NCBI RefSeq assembly: GCF_029168945.1
Contig: NC_083605.1
Span: forward strand, 20,039,280 to 20,103,279
Origin: Cannabis sativa
Lineage: Eukaryota > Streptophyta > Magnoliopsida > Rosales > Cannabaceae
Direction of reading: 5' to 3'
DNA length: 64,000 nucleotides
Shown here: positions 34,101-46,091 of the stretch, piece after piece
Layout of the letters: the number at the start of each line of letters is the position of its first letter
Position numbering within the stretch: the first letter of the stretch is position 1
Made by a program: the position numbers and the translations under genes
The notes under the pieces: model-generated
Told to the model about the DNA's origin: nothing
What the model saw: the letters and a program-made list of their open reading frames with translations, nothing else
The model's database searches: none

Positions 34101-37100
34101 AAAAGGATTTCGTCCCCGAAATCTAACCTGAATAACTCTGGATATTGAGCTCTCACATCTGACTCTAGCTCCCAGGTGGCTTTTTCCACCTTACTGTTTC
34201 TCCAGAGAACCTTGACCAATGCTATGGTCTTATTCCGAAGGACTTTATCCTTTCTATCCAGGATCTGCACTGGCTGTTCCTCATATGACATGTCTGGCTG
34301 AAGCTGAAGACTCTCATAACTGAGTATATGAGAGGGGTCTGAAACGTATTTTCTCAACATTGAGACATGGAATACGTTGTGCACTGCTGATAAGGCTGGA
34401 GGCAATGCTAACCGATATGCCACTTGACCTATCTTCTCGAGAATCTCGAAAGGTCCAGTAAATCTAGGGCATAACTTGCCTCTTTTCCCGAAACGTTTAA
34501 TCCCCTTCATCGGAGATACTCACAAAAACACATGGTCCCCTACTCGGAACTCAACATCTCTACGTTTCGGATCTGCGTAACTCTTCTGTCTGCTCTGTGA
34601 GGCAAGCATTCTAGCTTTTATCTTTTCTATTGCCTCATTGGTCCGCTGAACTGACTCTGGACCTAGGTATTTCCTCTCCCCTGTCTCATCCCAGTGGATA
34701 GGGGATCTACATTTCCTACCGTACAACAGTTCATAGGGAGCCATCCCTATCGTACTCTGATAACTGTTGTTGTAAGAGAATTCTATCAATGGTAGATACT
34801 TACTCCATGAGCCTTCGAAGTCCATAACACAGGCTCTCAACATATCCTCCAATATCTGAATTGTCCTTTCGGACTGACCATCTGTCTGAGGATGAAATGC
34901 TGTACTGAATTTCAGCTTCGTACCCATTGCCCGTTGCAAACTTTGCCAAAATTTGGAGGTGAATTTCGGATCCCTGTCCGAAACTATAGACTTCGGTACC
35001 CCGTGAAGTCTCACTATCTCCCTGACATATAACTCTGCCAACTGATCCACTGTAAATGTTGTTCTGACCGGCAGAAAATGAGCAGATTTCGTAAATCGGT
35101 CCACCACTACCCAGATGGAATCATGCAAACCCGTGGTCCTAGGTAACCCGACCACAAAATCCATCGTAATATCCTCCCATTTCCATTCTGGTAGGGTTAG
35201 AGGCTGTAACAACCCTGCTGGTCTCTGATGTTCAGCCTTGATCTGCTGACAAGTGAGGCATCTCGATACGAATTCTACCAAATTCTTCTTCATACCGCTC
35301 CACCAGAAGTACGGTTTCAAATCTTGGTACATCTTGGTGGTGCCGGGATGCAGAGAATATGGGGTAGAATGAGCCTCCTCAAAGATCTCATTTCTAAGTT
35401 CCACACTGCTCGGAACACAAACCCTGGCTTTATACAAAAGCATCCCACTGTCTGACACTGAAAAGTCTTTGGCTTGACCAGCCAATACCTCATCTCGGAT
35501 CTTCACTAACTCCGGATCTGTCATCTGAGCGACTTTTATTCTTTCCAATAGATCAGATTGCAGCGTTAAGTTGTGAAGCTGACCTACCACAAACTCAATG
35601 CTGGATCTAACCATATCCTCTGCTAGCTGAGGTGAGATCTGAACCATGCTAGCTACTTGCCCGGGACCCTTTCTGCTCAGGGCATCGGCCACTACATTGG
35701 CTTTTCCGGGATGATAGAGGATCTCGCAATCGTAGTCCTTCACTAATTCCAACCAACGCCTTTGTCTCATGTTCAAATCTTTTTGAGTAAAGAAATACTT
35801 GAGACTCTTATCGTCGGTATAGATCTCGCACTTCTCCCCATAAAGGTAATGCCGCCAAATCTTCAGTGCAAAAACCACTGCGGCCAATTCTAAATCATGA
35901 GTCGGGTATCGCTGTTCATAATCCTTTAACTGACGGGAGGCATAAGCGATAACCCGATCGGCTTGCATCAATACGCACCCCAAACCCTGTTTGGATGCGT
36001 CACAGTAGACTACGAACTTCTCCTTGTCCGAAGGCAAAGCTAGTACCGGAGCAGTAATCAACCTCTGCTTCAGCTCCTGAAAACTAGCTTCGCATTTATC
36101 TGACCAGATAAATCGCTGATTCTTCTTTGTAAGCTCGGTTAGGGGCATTGAAATTTTGGAGAACCCCTCCACGAACCTACGGTAGTACCCAGCTAATCCC
36201 AAGAAGCTTCTGATCTCTGTCACTGTCTTCGGTCTCGGCCAATCCCTGACGGATTCAATCTTCCCGGGATCCACCTTGATCCCATCTTTACTCACAATGT
36301 GCCCTAGGAAGGACACCTGAGACAACCAGAACTCACATTTCTTGAACTTGGCGTAGAGCTTATGTTCTCGAAGTCGTTGCAGTACCATCTGAAGATGTAA
36401 CTCATGCTCCTCTTCTGACTGAGAGTACACGAGGATGTCGTCGATAAACACAATCACACAGATATCGAGGAAATCCTTGAATACTCTATTCATCAGGTCC
36501 ATGAATGCTGCAGGAGCATTGGTTAGCCCGAATGACATAACCAGAAACTCGTAGTGTCCATACCTAGTGCGGAAAGCCGTCTTTGGAATGTCCTCCTCTC
36601 GGATTCTCAACTGATGATAACCCGAACGGAGGTCGATCTTAGAAAAGACCGTCTTCCCCTGAAGCTGATCGAACAAGTCATCGATCCTAGGTAATGGATA
36701 TTTATTCTTCACCGTCAGCTTGTTCAACTCTCTGTAGTCGATGCACATCCTCATAGATCCGTCCTTCTTCTTGACGAACAAAACCGGGGCTCCCCAGGGT
36801 GACACACTGGGCCGAATGAACCCTATGTCAAGCAACCCTTGGAGCTGAATCTTTAGTTCCTTAAGTTCAGCTGGAGCCATCCTATACGGGGCTTTGGAAA
36901 CCGGATCCACCCCTGGTGCCAAGTCAATCACGAAATCGATCTCCCGCTGAGGTGGTAACCCTGGAAGTTCTTCGGGAAAGACGTCCAAAAATTCCCGAAC
37001 CACTCTGATGTCCTCTGGCCGAATGGTGTCTGGCCGAGTGGTGTCCACCACCACGGCCAGAAACCCTAAGCACCCACCGTGCAATAATTCTCTCGCTGAC

Positions 37101-38776
37101 ATAGCCGAGATCACCGGGATCCGAGATCCCTGAACCGAACCCACAAATACAAACGGTTCTTCACTTTCCGGTTGGAAGACCACCATCTTCCTCTTACAGT
37201 CAATGCTCGCCGAATATTTAGATAGGAAATCCATTCCTAAAATAATATCGAATTCGACTAAGCTCATCTCTATCAGATCAGCGCTTAACTCTCTACCATC
37301 TATCCTGATCGGCATAGACCTAATCCACCTATTGGAGATAACCAATTCTCCGCCAGGTAACAGGGTTCCAAACCCTGATTCATATCTATCAAAGGGTCTA
37401 CCCAACTTACTAAAGACTCTTGCCGCCACATAACAATGTGTAGCCCCAGAATCAAACAGCACTGAATAAAGCGAGTTGTTAATGAAAAGCTGACCTGTGA
37501 CTACTGATGGGCTGGCATCTGCATCAGCCTGCGTGATAGCGAACACCCTGGCTGGAGTGGGTATCGCTGGAGCTCGCGGTGCCTCTGGCCGGAGCTGGGG
37601 ACATTCCCTCCTGAAGTGTCCGGGCATGCCACAATGAAAGCATCCCTGACCCTTGCACTCACCTCGATGATGCCTCTTGCAGCTAGGGCACTCGGGATAG
37701 GAGAATCGGGTCTCATTACCACCAGGACGACTCCCTCTGTTCTGGTTCCCCCGGAACCTCTTGTTCTGACTCGAGCCGCCGGAAGCAGTGGGTGCCCTCT
37801 TCCTCTGATCAATGGCCGAACCACTACTCCCCCTGCTATAGCCTGATGCAGGAGGGGTAGGAGCTCCGCCACTAATCGGAGTACCAGCTGATTCTGACAT
37901 GCACCCCACTGCGCCCTCAGCTCGCAGTGCCTTCTCCACCATCTGAGCATAGGTGGTGCTGTCGTCTGTGGTGATCATCAGGTCATGCCTGATCTTGGGA
38001 TTCAACCCGTCTAGATACTTCTCCTTCTTGCTGAAGTCGGTTGGCACAATTCCCGAGGCTAACCTCGCCAACCGGTCAAACTGAGTAGTATACTCAGTGA
38101 CGCTCATGTTCTCCCGCTGGGTCAGGTGAACGAACTCTTTCCTCTTGGCGCTTCTGACCGCCTCATTGTAGTATTTTGCATTAAAGAGTTCCTGGAACCT
38201 TTCCCATGTCATGGTGGTGACATCATGAATCTGAGACACCATGTCCCACCATACCAGAGCGTCCTCCTGGAACTGAAACGTGGCGCACACCACTCTGTCG
38301 TTACCGGTGACACCCATGAAATTCAGGATTCTGGTAATCACCGTTAGCCACTGCTCGGCTTTCATTACATCCGGACCTCCCAGGAATACCGGAGGTGCCT
38401 GCTTCCGGAACCGCTCATACAATGGTTCCAATCTATGGGCCGCCACCACTATCTCGGCCCGGGCAGCAGGGGCAGGTGCCACAGGAACTACGGGCACAGG
38501 AACTGCAGGAGCACCCTGCTGTCTCAACCTCTGAATCTCGAGGTCTTGTTCTTCGATCCGGGCTTGCATCTCCGCAAACCGTAACTCCCACTTGGGGGCT
38601 CCCTGATCGGCTGGGGGAGCCTGGGCAGCCTGTGGCGGGTTCTCATCACCCCGGCCACGAGCCCTGCCTCGGGGACCTCTACCTCGGCCCCGAGCAGGTG
38701 GGGGAAACTGAGCTCCCTGTCCTTGATTCGACCCCACGGAGTTGCCCTGACTCCTGGTAGTCCGCCTGGCGTCCAT
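34088..38776 (-). pseudogene. Tekay chromovirus gag-pol polyprotein with a single in-frame TGA
   Basis: The ATG at 38776 opens 1418 codons. A TGA at 34522-34520 is followed in the same frame by codons to 34088. Domains: retrotransposon gag (~110-290), CCHC knuckle (~379-392), protease F-D-S-G-A-T-H (~440), RT with F-I-D-D (~777-780), RNase H (~920-1040), integrase HHCC (~1133-1178) and a D,D,E core (D ~1206, D ~1267, E ~1304). After the TGA come the integrase C-terminus and chromodomain (R-N-K-T-I-A-L-V-K-V-L-W, then A-T-W-E). The TGA sits where family members usually have a CGA/Arg-type residue, consistent with one C-to-T change. All catalytic motifs are otherwise present. An alternative is readthrough, which I consider unlikely. 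Confidence 0.92.
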
Positions 38777-39044
38777 CTAATTAGAACCGCCTGCGAAACC
38801 AAGAGTTGGCATATCAGGTCGTATTCAAGGCGAGCTTACTAATGCCGCTTAATTTGGAAATTAGAAATGAAACATGCGCCTATTCTACTATCAGGCTACT
38901 AACATGCTTCCTAACAGGCTTTTCTTTTTTCATAACTGAATAAAATAAACTACTAAAGCAATAAAGGCTTACTGAACCGTGAACCGAGCTAACTGCTGAT
39001 GATGATTGTACATGTCGTGACGATCTTCGGAAGACAACCTGGCG

Positions 39045-39056
39045 GCTCTGATACCA
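39045..39056 (-). promoter_or_regulatory. Primer binding site of Tekay element
   Basis: Minus strand TGGTATCAGAGC, the initiator-Met tRNA complement, three bases inside the 5' LTR. The untranslated leader to the ATG is about 270 bases. Confidence 0.92.
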
Positions 39057-39059
39057 AAT

Positions 39060-41369
39060 TGTAACACCCTAACTACCTTAGGCGTATTACGTGATTTTTA
39101 AACGTACTGTGCAGCTCGTTGCTAATCAACGAGGTTTATGGAAAAACGTGATTAATTAAAATTTTGCTTTTTAATTAAACTTATAAAACATATTATAAAA
39201 GACTCGGGATCCCGATTGTAAAATCATTTACAAAAGTTTTCACTGTTTAACTATTACATCAAAATTAAAAGTCGTCTAACGACAGTTACAAAAATCTCAG
39301 CCTTGCTGTCCCGAGGATCGTACGCTCCAGGCCTAACCGCCCCGACATGTACAATCTCATAAGCTCGCTCACGGTCCATCAGCTATAGCCTTGCCTTTAC
39401 CTACACATAAACGTAAACTGTGAGTCGACAGACTCAGTAAGAAAAGCATAAAAATATCATACATAACTAACTGCCGTGTCCAACACGATACTGAGTCCCG
39501 CTACTGCCATGTCCAACATGGTACTGAGCCACTACTGCCATGTCCAACATGGTACTGAGTTCTGAACGTTCATAGGGACGGTACTATTGACACGTAACAA
39601 CCTGATCGGTCGAACCGGTCATACTCCGGCTGCTGGTCATACTCCAGCCTGTACCGACGTGTTACTATATCCTCCTGATCGGTCGAACCGGTCATACTCC
39701 GGCTGCTGGTCATACTCCAGCCTGTACCGACGGGATACGTCAATAGCACGGAACCACCAACCAAGTGTCAGCCTGATCGGTCAAACCGGTCATACTCCGG
39801 CTGCTGGTCATACTCCAACCTGTACCGACGTGACAGGGTTGGATGGTTCGAAGCCAACATACAACTAATGTAATCTAATAGGCTTCCTACATGCTCGCTA
39901 AACATGTAATCTACATATGCATACTGTTATACTAATCTTACCTGGATTCCGAATTCAGGTGTGCCGGTCAACCTGACTGGAACTGAAGCTGAGCGGCGGA
40001 TTACTGGCTCCTAAACCATAAAAATCACAACGCTATAAGTGACACGCTAAATCACTTCCCGGGGACTAAAACTTGGAACTAAAAGTTTCCCTATCGATAA
40101 AAGCATGGCAATACCCCTAAAAACCTAAAAACGAGGAAAACTAGGGTTCGGAAAAATTCCCCAACCGGCAGACCGGTTGCCCAACCGGAATTCCGGTTCT
40201 GGGAATTACTGAACCCTCATCCGGAATTCCGGATGCACAACCGGAATTCCGGTTCCTCGCAGGCAGCCAACTAAAATTCTCATAACTCGACCAATTCAAC
40301 CCCAATTGGTCCCAAACTTTCCAGACCTGTTCTAAACTATCCCTAGAACAAATCCAAGGCATCAAAACCACCCAGAAAACACATAGGCAAAAATCACCAT
40401 TAAAGACCAAGCTTTGAGTTCCAAAACTCAAACTTGGTTAAATCCACTAACATGCATCCAAACCTAGTTAATTCTACACAACTAAGCATGAATAAGCTTC
40501 TGAAAACATACAAGAACATCCAGCAACTTCACAGAACAAAAAGAACCATTTCTTTCAAAAATTCATAACTTTTTCACATAAAAACTAAAAGCTTTGAACA
40601 ACCTAACTAACACGCTTTCAACATAGCTCAACTAATATCAATTAACATGCTTTAAACCACATATATCAACAACAAAATCACAGCAGCAACATATACCAAA
40701 ATCATCATGCATTTCACTCAATATTCATCATTTTTTTCATAATTTCAAGGAGAAATCAAGAGAGCTAACCTAGCTTGGAAAAATGCTTAGATTAGGATGA
40801 GAATTCACTTGAAAGATTGAACAAAACCCAGCCCTTTGAATCCCATGCACCAGCCGAAAATGAAAGGAAAAGAGAGAGAGTTTTCTTTTGAAATTTCTAA
40901 TTTTTTTTCTAAGTGTGAAATGAGAGAAAATAAAAGAATAGCCACTTAAACCATTTTATTTCAGCCATTAAAATAAACAATTAACATTTATTTTCCATTT
41001 CATAAATCACATAAGACAAAATACTAATGGGGCAAAAAGACCATTTTGCCCCTCCACCATAAAACCACATAAATCATACTAAAGGGGTATTTTTGGGACA
41101 TTCTAAATTCCCGGCCATTCCCGACATTCCCAATGTCTAAAACCCGTCCCCAAACTACTAACATACTAAGTTGTGATTTCTACTGAGCCAAACGCCGAGT
41201 TCCAAAATACCGGACACCGGAAATGCAAAATATAAAAACTACTGATGACATAATCATGCATTTCTGAATTCCATAAATAACAGTAATAAATTATTTAAAT
41301 AGCTATAAATAATTTCATAAATAAACATAAACTACTGCTAATTTCCAAATTAACTAAGCGGGCTTTACA
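39060..41369 (-). mobile_element. 5' LTR of Tekay element
   Basis: 2310 bp. It carries the same hairpin (39421-39436) and tandem array (39471-39830) as the other LTR. It keeps CCGGAATTCCGG-type palindromes (about 40175-40250) that are altered in the 3' LTR. Confidence 0.92.
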
Positions 41370-41374
41370 AGGAT

Positions 41375-41832
41375 TAAGATCATTTGATCTAGGATCAACT
41401 AGGCGATATTGACTTGAATAGATATTACGGTAAATTTTAATATATCTAAGTCAAAGTTCAATATTGGTCCCTTCCGATGCATACTCCATGCATCCAACCT
41501 GAGATTTACTTTAACCAATGCTCTAGAAAGAGCATAGCATTTCTCAAAATGAAAGTAAACTCTGTTGTAGATTATCATATCAGTAAAACCCTATGTCTGA
41601 TAAATCTAGGAAACTTTATTCGCATAGTCATGTTTACTTTCCAATGTGTTGACGGCGCAATAAACAGGATCAAGTATGTGAAAAGGGTTTCAGGTGAATT
41701 TATACATTATGTACATATAATCATGAAATAAATCATGTGAACCATACAACATTAAATGTTATTTCTGATCTATATTAATAAGTAAATCTGATTATATTGA
41801 AATGAGTTTTATTTATGGCATAAAACCCAATA
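41375..41832 (-). mobile_element. Element B 3' LTR, right part
   Basis: Continuation of 30342-31779 after the Tekay insertion. On the minus strand it starts TATTGGGTTTTATGCC, so the usual TG has become TA at this inner end. PPT adjacent at 41833-41845. Confidence 0.9.
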
Positions 41833-44191
41833 AACTCCCACTTGCACTAATATAAAACAAAAAGTGCGTTTCAAATAATCTCAACACCTTGATATACAAA
41901 TCAAGTGTAGTAGTAGTAAACTCCTCGTAATAGGATCTGAAAGGTTGAATTAAACACAACCTTTTCTCCACCATTACTCTTCCTTTAATCACAAAATCAT
42001 TGATAATGTGAAATTCCTTTCTATATGTCTACTCTCTTGGGATACTGGATTCTATATCTTTGGCAACTACTTTTGGTTAATAGGGAAATAACACTAGTAG
42101 TTTAGGCAATTTGGAATGGTGCCAAAAATGTATAGACCTTTCCTTAGACTGAATAAGTACCTTTCCTGTAACTTTAACATTCAGTCCCTTCCTAGTAGAC
42201 CTAGAGACTTCAGATAAGTTTTTACACTTCTCCGAAATTACTATTCCACCCCCAGAGTAATCACCATCTTATCAGAAAGATTTTTCTAGAACAAAGGCAA
42301 ATTTCGAAATCTGATATGGTGTAGTCTAAGAGTTTTTTACACACCCTTATAGACTAACATATAGTTCCTCTTCTTAATCTTAGGTTTTACTTGATTGTCT
42401 TCCAATGTTCTTCTCCTGGATTAATCTGATACGTACTCATTACTCCCACTCAACAGCTGGTGTCTGGTCTAAGGCATACAAAAGCATATCTAAGGCCTCT
42501 CATTGTTGATTTAAGAAATTCTTTCATGGCTTTATCCTTTTTGGAATTGTTGAGACTTTTCCTTAGATAAATAAAATCTATGCCTAAGAAGTTGTGAAGC
42601 TTCTATAGATTACCATTAGAAAGAAAATGCTTCAGCATCTTACTAAAGTAAGTTGCTTGCATTAGAGTAAGTAATTACCAGGTATACCATAAGCCATAGG
42701 TTTAGATAAACTCAAACCTATAATACTAGGAACAGGAAGTTTTGTTAAGTCCATTGAATAGACTTATAAACAAAATTTCCTTTTATGTCCTTGTAGCAGA
42801 AAACTTTAGGTTACTCCATGTGAATGGATTAAACCATAGTTCTATTGGCTTTTCTTCTTAGTTTCTTATCTTGACAATCCATTGCTTGTTTAAACTTACA
42901 ATGGATTTTAATCACTAGTGTCTTCCAAGTCATAAGAAGGTGAGTTCCTAGAAACTCTCCCACTACGACAAGGTACCGTGAATTATGTCTAAGAAAACTA
43001 AATGGTATTAACCTCTTTGGTTGTGACAAGACAACAGAGGCAGTGGGATCATCATTTGTCATATAAGATGATAGAACACTTTTGGAATCAAGAAAAAATA
43101 TCTCCTTTATTTGCTACTTTATTTTTAGACTTAGTCATTTTCTTAGAAAAGTAGTATTTGTTTGAACAAACACTTTCTTATCTATTGACTATGGGATGGT
43201 CCACCCCTAATCACTTAGAATAGCTAACAAACCATGGTTAACAGTTCTTGCTTTTCTTAAGAATTCGATTAGGTCATCCATGAATCTAGTAATGATTTAC
43301 ATTAAGTATACAACCATTACATCATTCTGAAATTGTATTACCATAGAAGGATTTAGGCAACGACTAGTAACTAATCATCAATATGCAAATCGAAATTTCT
43401 GGGGAGGTAAGTTTGGATATAATTCAAAAATCAATTTAATGATCTTTGAACTACATATCTACTAACTATTTCTCCACCCCTATCAGTTCGCAAGATCTTT
43501 AACCACTTACCGTAATGGTTTTAACCATTGCTAGAAATTTATGAAATTTTTCAAAAAAAATCAAATTTCTTTGCATAAGGTATAATCTAGAGTGATCGTT
43601 TTAAGAATACAACGAAAAACTCATATCCACCCCTGAATGTACATCCATCTGCGAATGAGATGAACTACTTTCAGTGGATATAGGCATATTAACTCTTTTG
43701 CAGAGATTGACCTTGTCAAATCAACTATGAACAAGATACAAATGCCATAGATTTATAAAAATGTGGTTGTGTCGTTTTGATGACTTAGGTATAGTTACAT
43801 CAAAGAGTTCTTAGACTAGTGCAAGTGGATCCTGGTCACAGAATACTAAACTCATATTCCATACAGTTTGAATCCATTAATAGAAGATGGATATTGAACA
43901 CTTGGAAAGTGTAACTGTTTTGCGTCCTGGAAATAGAAATATAAGAAAATTTCTGTTTGGATTCTAAAATTAAAATCAAAGACTTAAATTCAACCAAATA
44001 TAATGAGTAATTCTATCTTGGACCACCACTACTAATATAACTCTAAGTCTGATTTGCCCATACAAGTAGGAGATTTCTAAGATTGAGGTTTTATATCAAT
44101 TGGGAATAGAATTTCGGGATTATAATCATATGCGTCATTTAATTTCTTAAGAGAAAATATAGAATGAGATGAAATGATTTATAGACCATTC
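41833..44191 (-). mobile_element. Element B internal region, 3' part (fossil pol)
   Basis: Reverse complement of the A internal region at about 50245-52596. It contains the RNase H remnant (about 42370-42480), a 77-codon frame at 42829-43062 shared with A, and integrase remnants (about 43470-43500 and 43690-43750). The last five bases, CATTC (44187-44191), are the left copy of the duplication made by element A. No functional gene. Confidence 0.85.
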
Positions 44192-46077
44192 TGTTGGGTA
44201 AATAAAACTCATTTCAATATAATCAGATTTACTTATTAATATAGATCAGAAATAACATTTAATGTTGCATGGTTCACATGATTTATTTCATGACTATATG
44301 TACATAATGTATAAATTCATCTGAAACCCTTTTCACATACTTGATCCTGTTTATTGCGCCGTCAACACATTGGAAAGTAAACATGAGTATGTGAATAAAG
44401 TTTCCTAGATTTATCAAACATAGGGTTTTACTGATATGATAATCTACAACAGAGTTTACTTGCATTTGGAGAAGTGCTATGTTCTTTCCAGAGCATTGGT
44501 TAAAGTAAAGCTCAGGTTGGATGCATGGAGTATGCATAGGAAGGGACCGATATTGAACTTTGACTTAGATTTATTAAACTTACCGTAAGATCTATTCAAG
44601 TCAATAACGCCTAGTTGATCCTAGATCAAATGTTCTTAATCCTGTTATGATTAGGCTCAATCTTGAAAGGCTATTCGTGTTCTTTGATTTGTTAGTTAAG
44701 CCTACTTTTAGGTCAGGGTGATACGTACATTATGGGAACAGGGTAGTGCAATTGAGTGGGAGCGCTAGCATAAACATGGAATCTATAGCTTCTATCTGGC
44801 GAATAGTAAGCAAAGGATGATCTCCTTCGAGCTTGACCAAACGAACATAAATGGTGGAGTACTCATTTCACATACGTTGAAATATCATTTATACGGGGTC
44901 AAGTGTCATAAGGAATAAATACATTGTAGGGTGTAACGGTAATTTAATCCCTTTACAGTGTAGATCATTCATATAGAGGATCATTGATCACATTAGGATT
45001 ATAACAATGGATAACTAATGATGCATTTATATGGTGGAACATATAGAGCATTCTATATAATTGAGAGTGCAATTCTAAGTTCTATGCGTGGATTCAACGA
45101 AGAATTAATAAGTTAGTGAATTTTAGTAATAAATTCTTGATCTACTTATTGGAAGCTCGGTTATATAGACCCATTGTCCCCGTACTAGTTGAGATAATAT
45201 TGCTTGTAAGACTCATATAATTGGTTTTGATTAATCAGTTATAATTCTCAAATTAGACTATGTCTATTTGTGAATTTTTCACTAAGTAAGGGCGAAATTG
45301 TAAAGAAAGAGTTTTAGGGGCATATTTGTTAATTATGATACTTTGTATGGTTCAATTAATAAATATGATAAATGACATTATTATTTAATAATTATTTATA
45401 GTTATTAAATAGTTAGAATTGGCATTTAAATGGTTGAATTAGAACATTGGCGTTTTTGAGAAAATCAGATGCAGAAAAGATAAAACTGCAAAATTTCAAA
45501 AAGTGAGGCCCAAATCCACTTGTATAGGGCCGGCCACTTTTGTAGGAATTTACCTTTGATATTTTCATTATTTTAATGCCAAATAATTCAAACCTAACCC
45601 TAGTGGAATGCTATAAATAGATAGTGAAGGCTTCAGGAAAATTACACTTTTCTTCTGACACTTCTGATTCAGAAAAACCTGAGCCTTCTCTCTCCCTATC
45701 TTTGGCCGAACCCACTCTCTCTCTCTTCCTCATTGAGATTTTGAAATACTTAGTGTATGAGTAGTGCCCACACACAGCAAGTGATACCTCAGCCATAGTG
45801 AGGAAGATCGTGAAGAAAGACTTTCAGCAAGAAGAAGTTTCAGCATCAAAGATTCAGAGAAAGAGATCCAGGTTCAGATATTGATAATGCTCTGCTACAG
45901 AAAGGAATCAAGGGCTAGATATCTGAATGGAAGGAGTCATATTATTCCGCTGCACCCAATGTAAGGTTTCCTAAACTTTATATGTGTTTATTTCATCGTT
46001 TTAGAAAGTTCATATTTAGGGTGTTAATCAACATACTTGTGAGTAGATCTAAGATCCTGGTAAAATAATTTCCAACA
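44192..46077 (+). mobile_element. 5' LTR of element A
   Basis: 1886 bp, TGTTGGGTAAATAAAACTC...TTTCCAACA. About 10 bases near the start (TTTTATGCCC in other copies) are deleted. TATA box at 45612-45619. Confidence 0.92.
45612..45619 (+). promoter_or_regulatory. TATA box in element A 5' LTR
   Basis: TATAAATA, about 465 bases before the LTR end. The following ~90 bases are conserved in A and B. Confidence 0.65.
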
Positions 46078-46079
46078 AC

Positions 46080-46091
46080 TGGTCTCAGAGC
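46080..46091 (+). promoter_or_regulatory. Primer binding site of element A
   Basis: TGGTCTCAGAGC, two bases after the LTR. One base different from the initiator-Met PBS TGGTATCAGAGC. Confidence 0.85.

Larger units (their letters stand above)
31780..41369 (-). mobile_element. Nearly intact Tekay-type chromovirus (Ty3/gypsy)
   Basis: 9590 bp, flanked by the exact duplication AGGAT at 31775-31779 and 41370-41374. The empty site is visible intact in element B's other LTR near 60039-60050. LTRs are 31780-34086 (3') and 39060-41369 (5'), and PBS and PPT are in place. The internal polyprotein has a C-terminal chromodomain. A large LTR (2.3 kb) and a chromodomain of the 'A-T-W-E...V-R-A-Q-Y-P-E-L-F' kind point to the Tekay (Del) clade. 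The LTRs are very similar over most of their length, so it is the most recent or one of the most recent arrivals here. Confidence 0.92.

Noticed and set aside
37501..37950. 149-codon minus-strand frame inside the Tekay polyprotein, and several plus-strand frames at 37203-38760
   Set aside because: Alternate-frame shadows of the 1418-codon polyprotein; composition follows the GC-rich gag.
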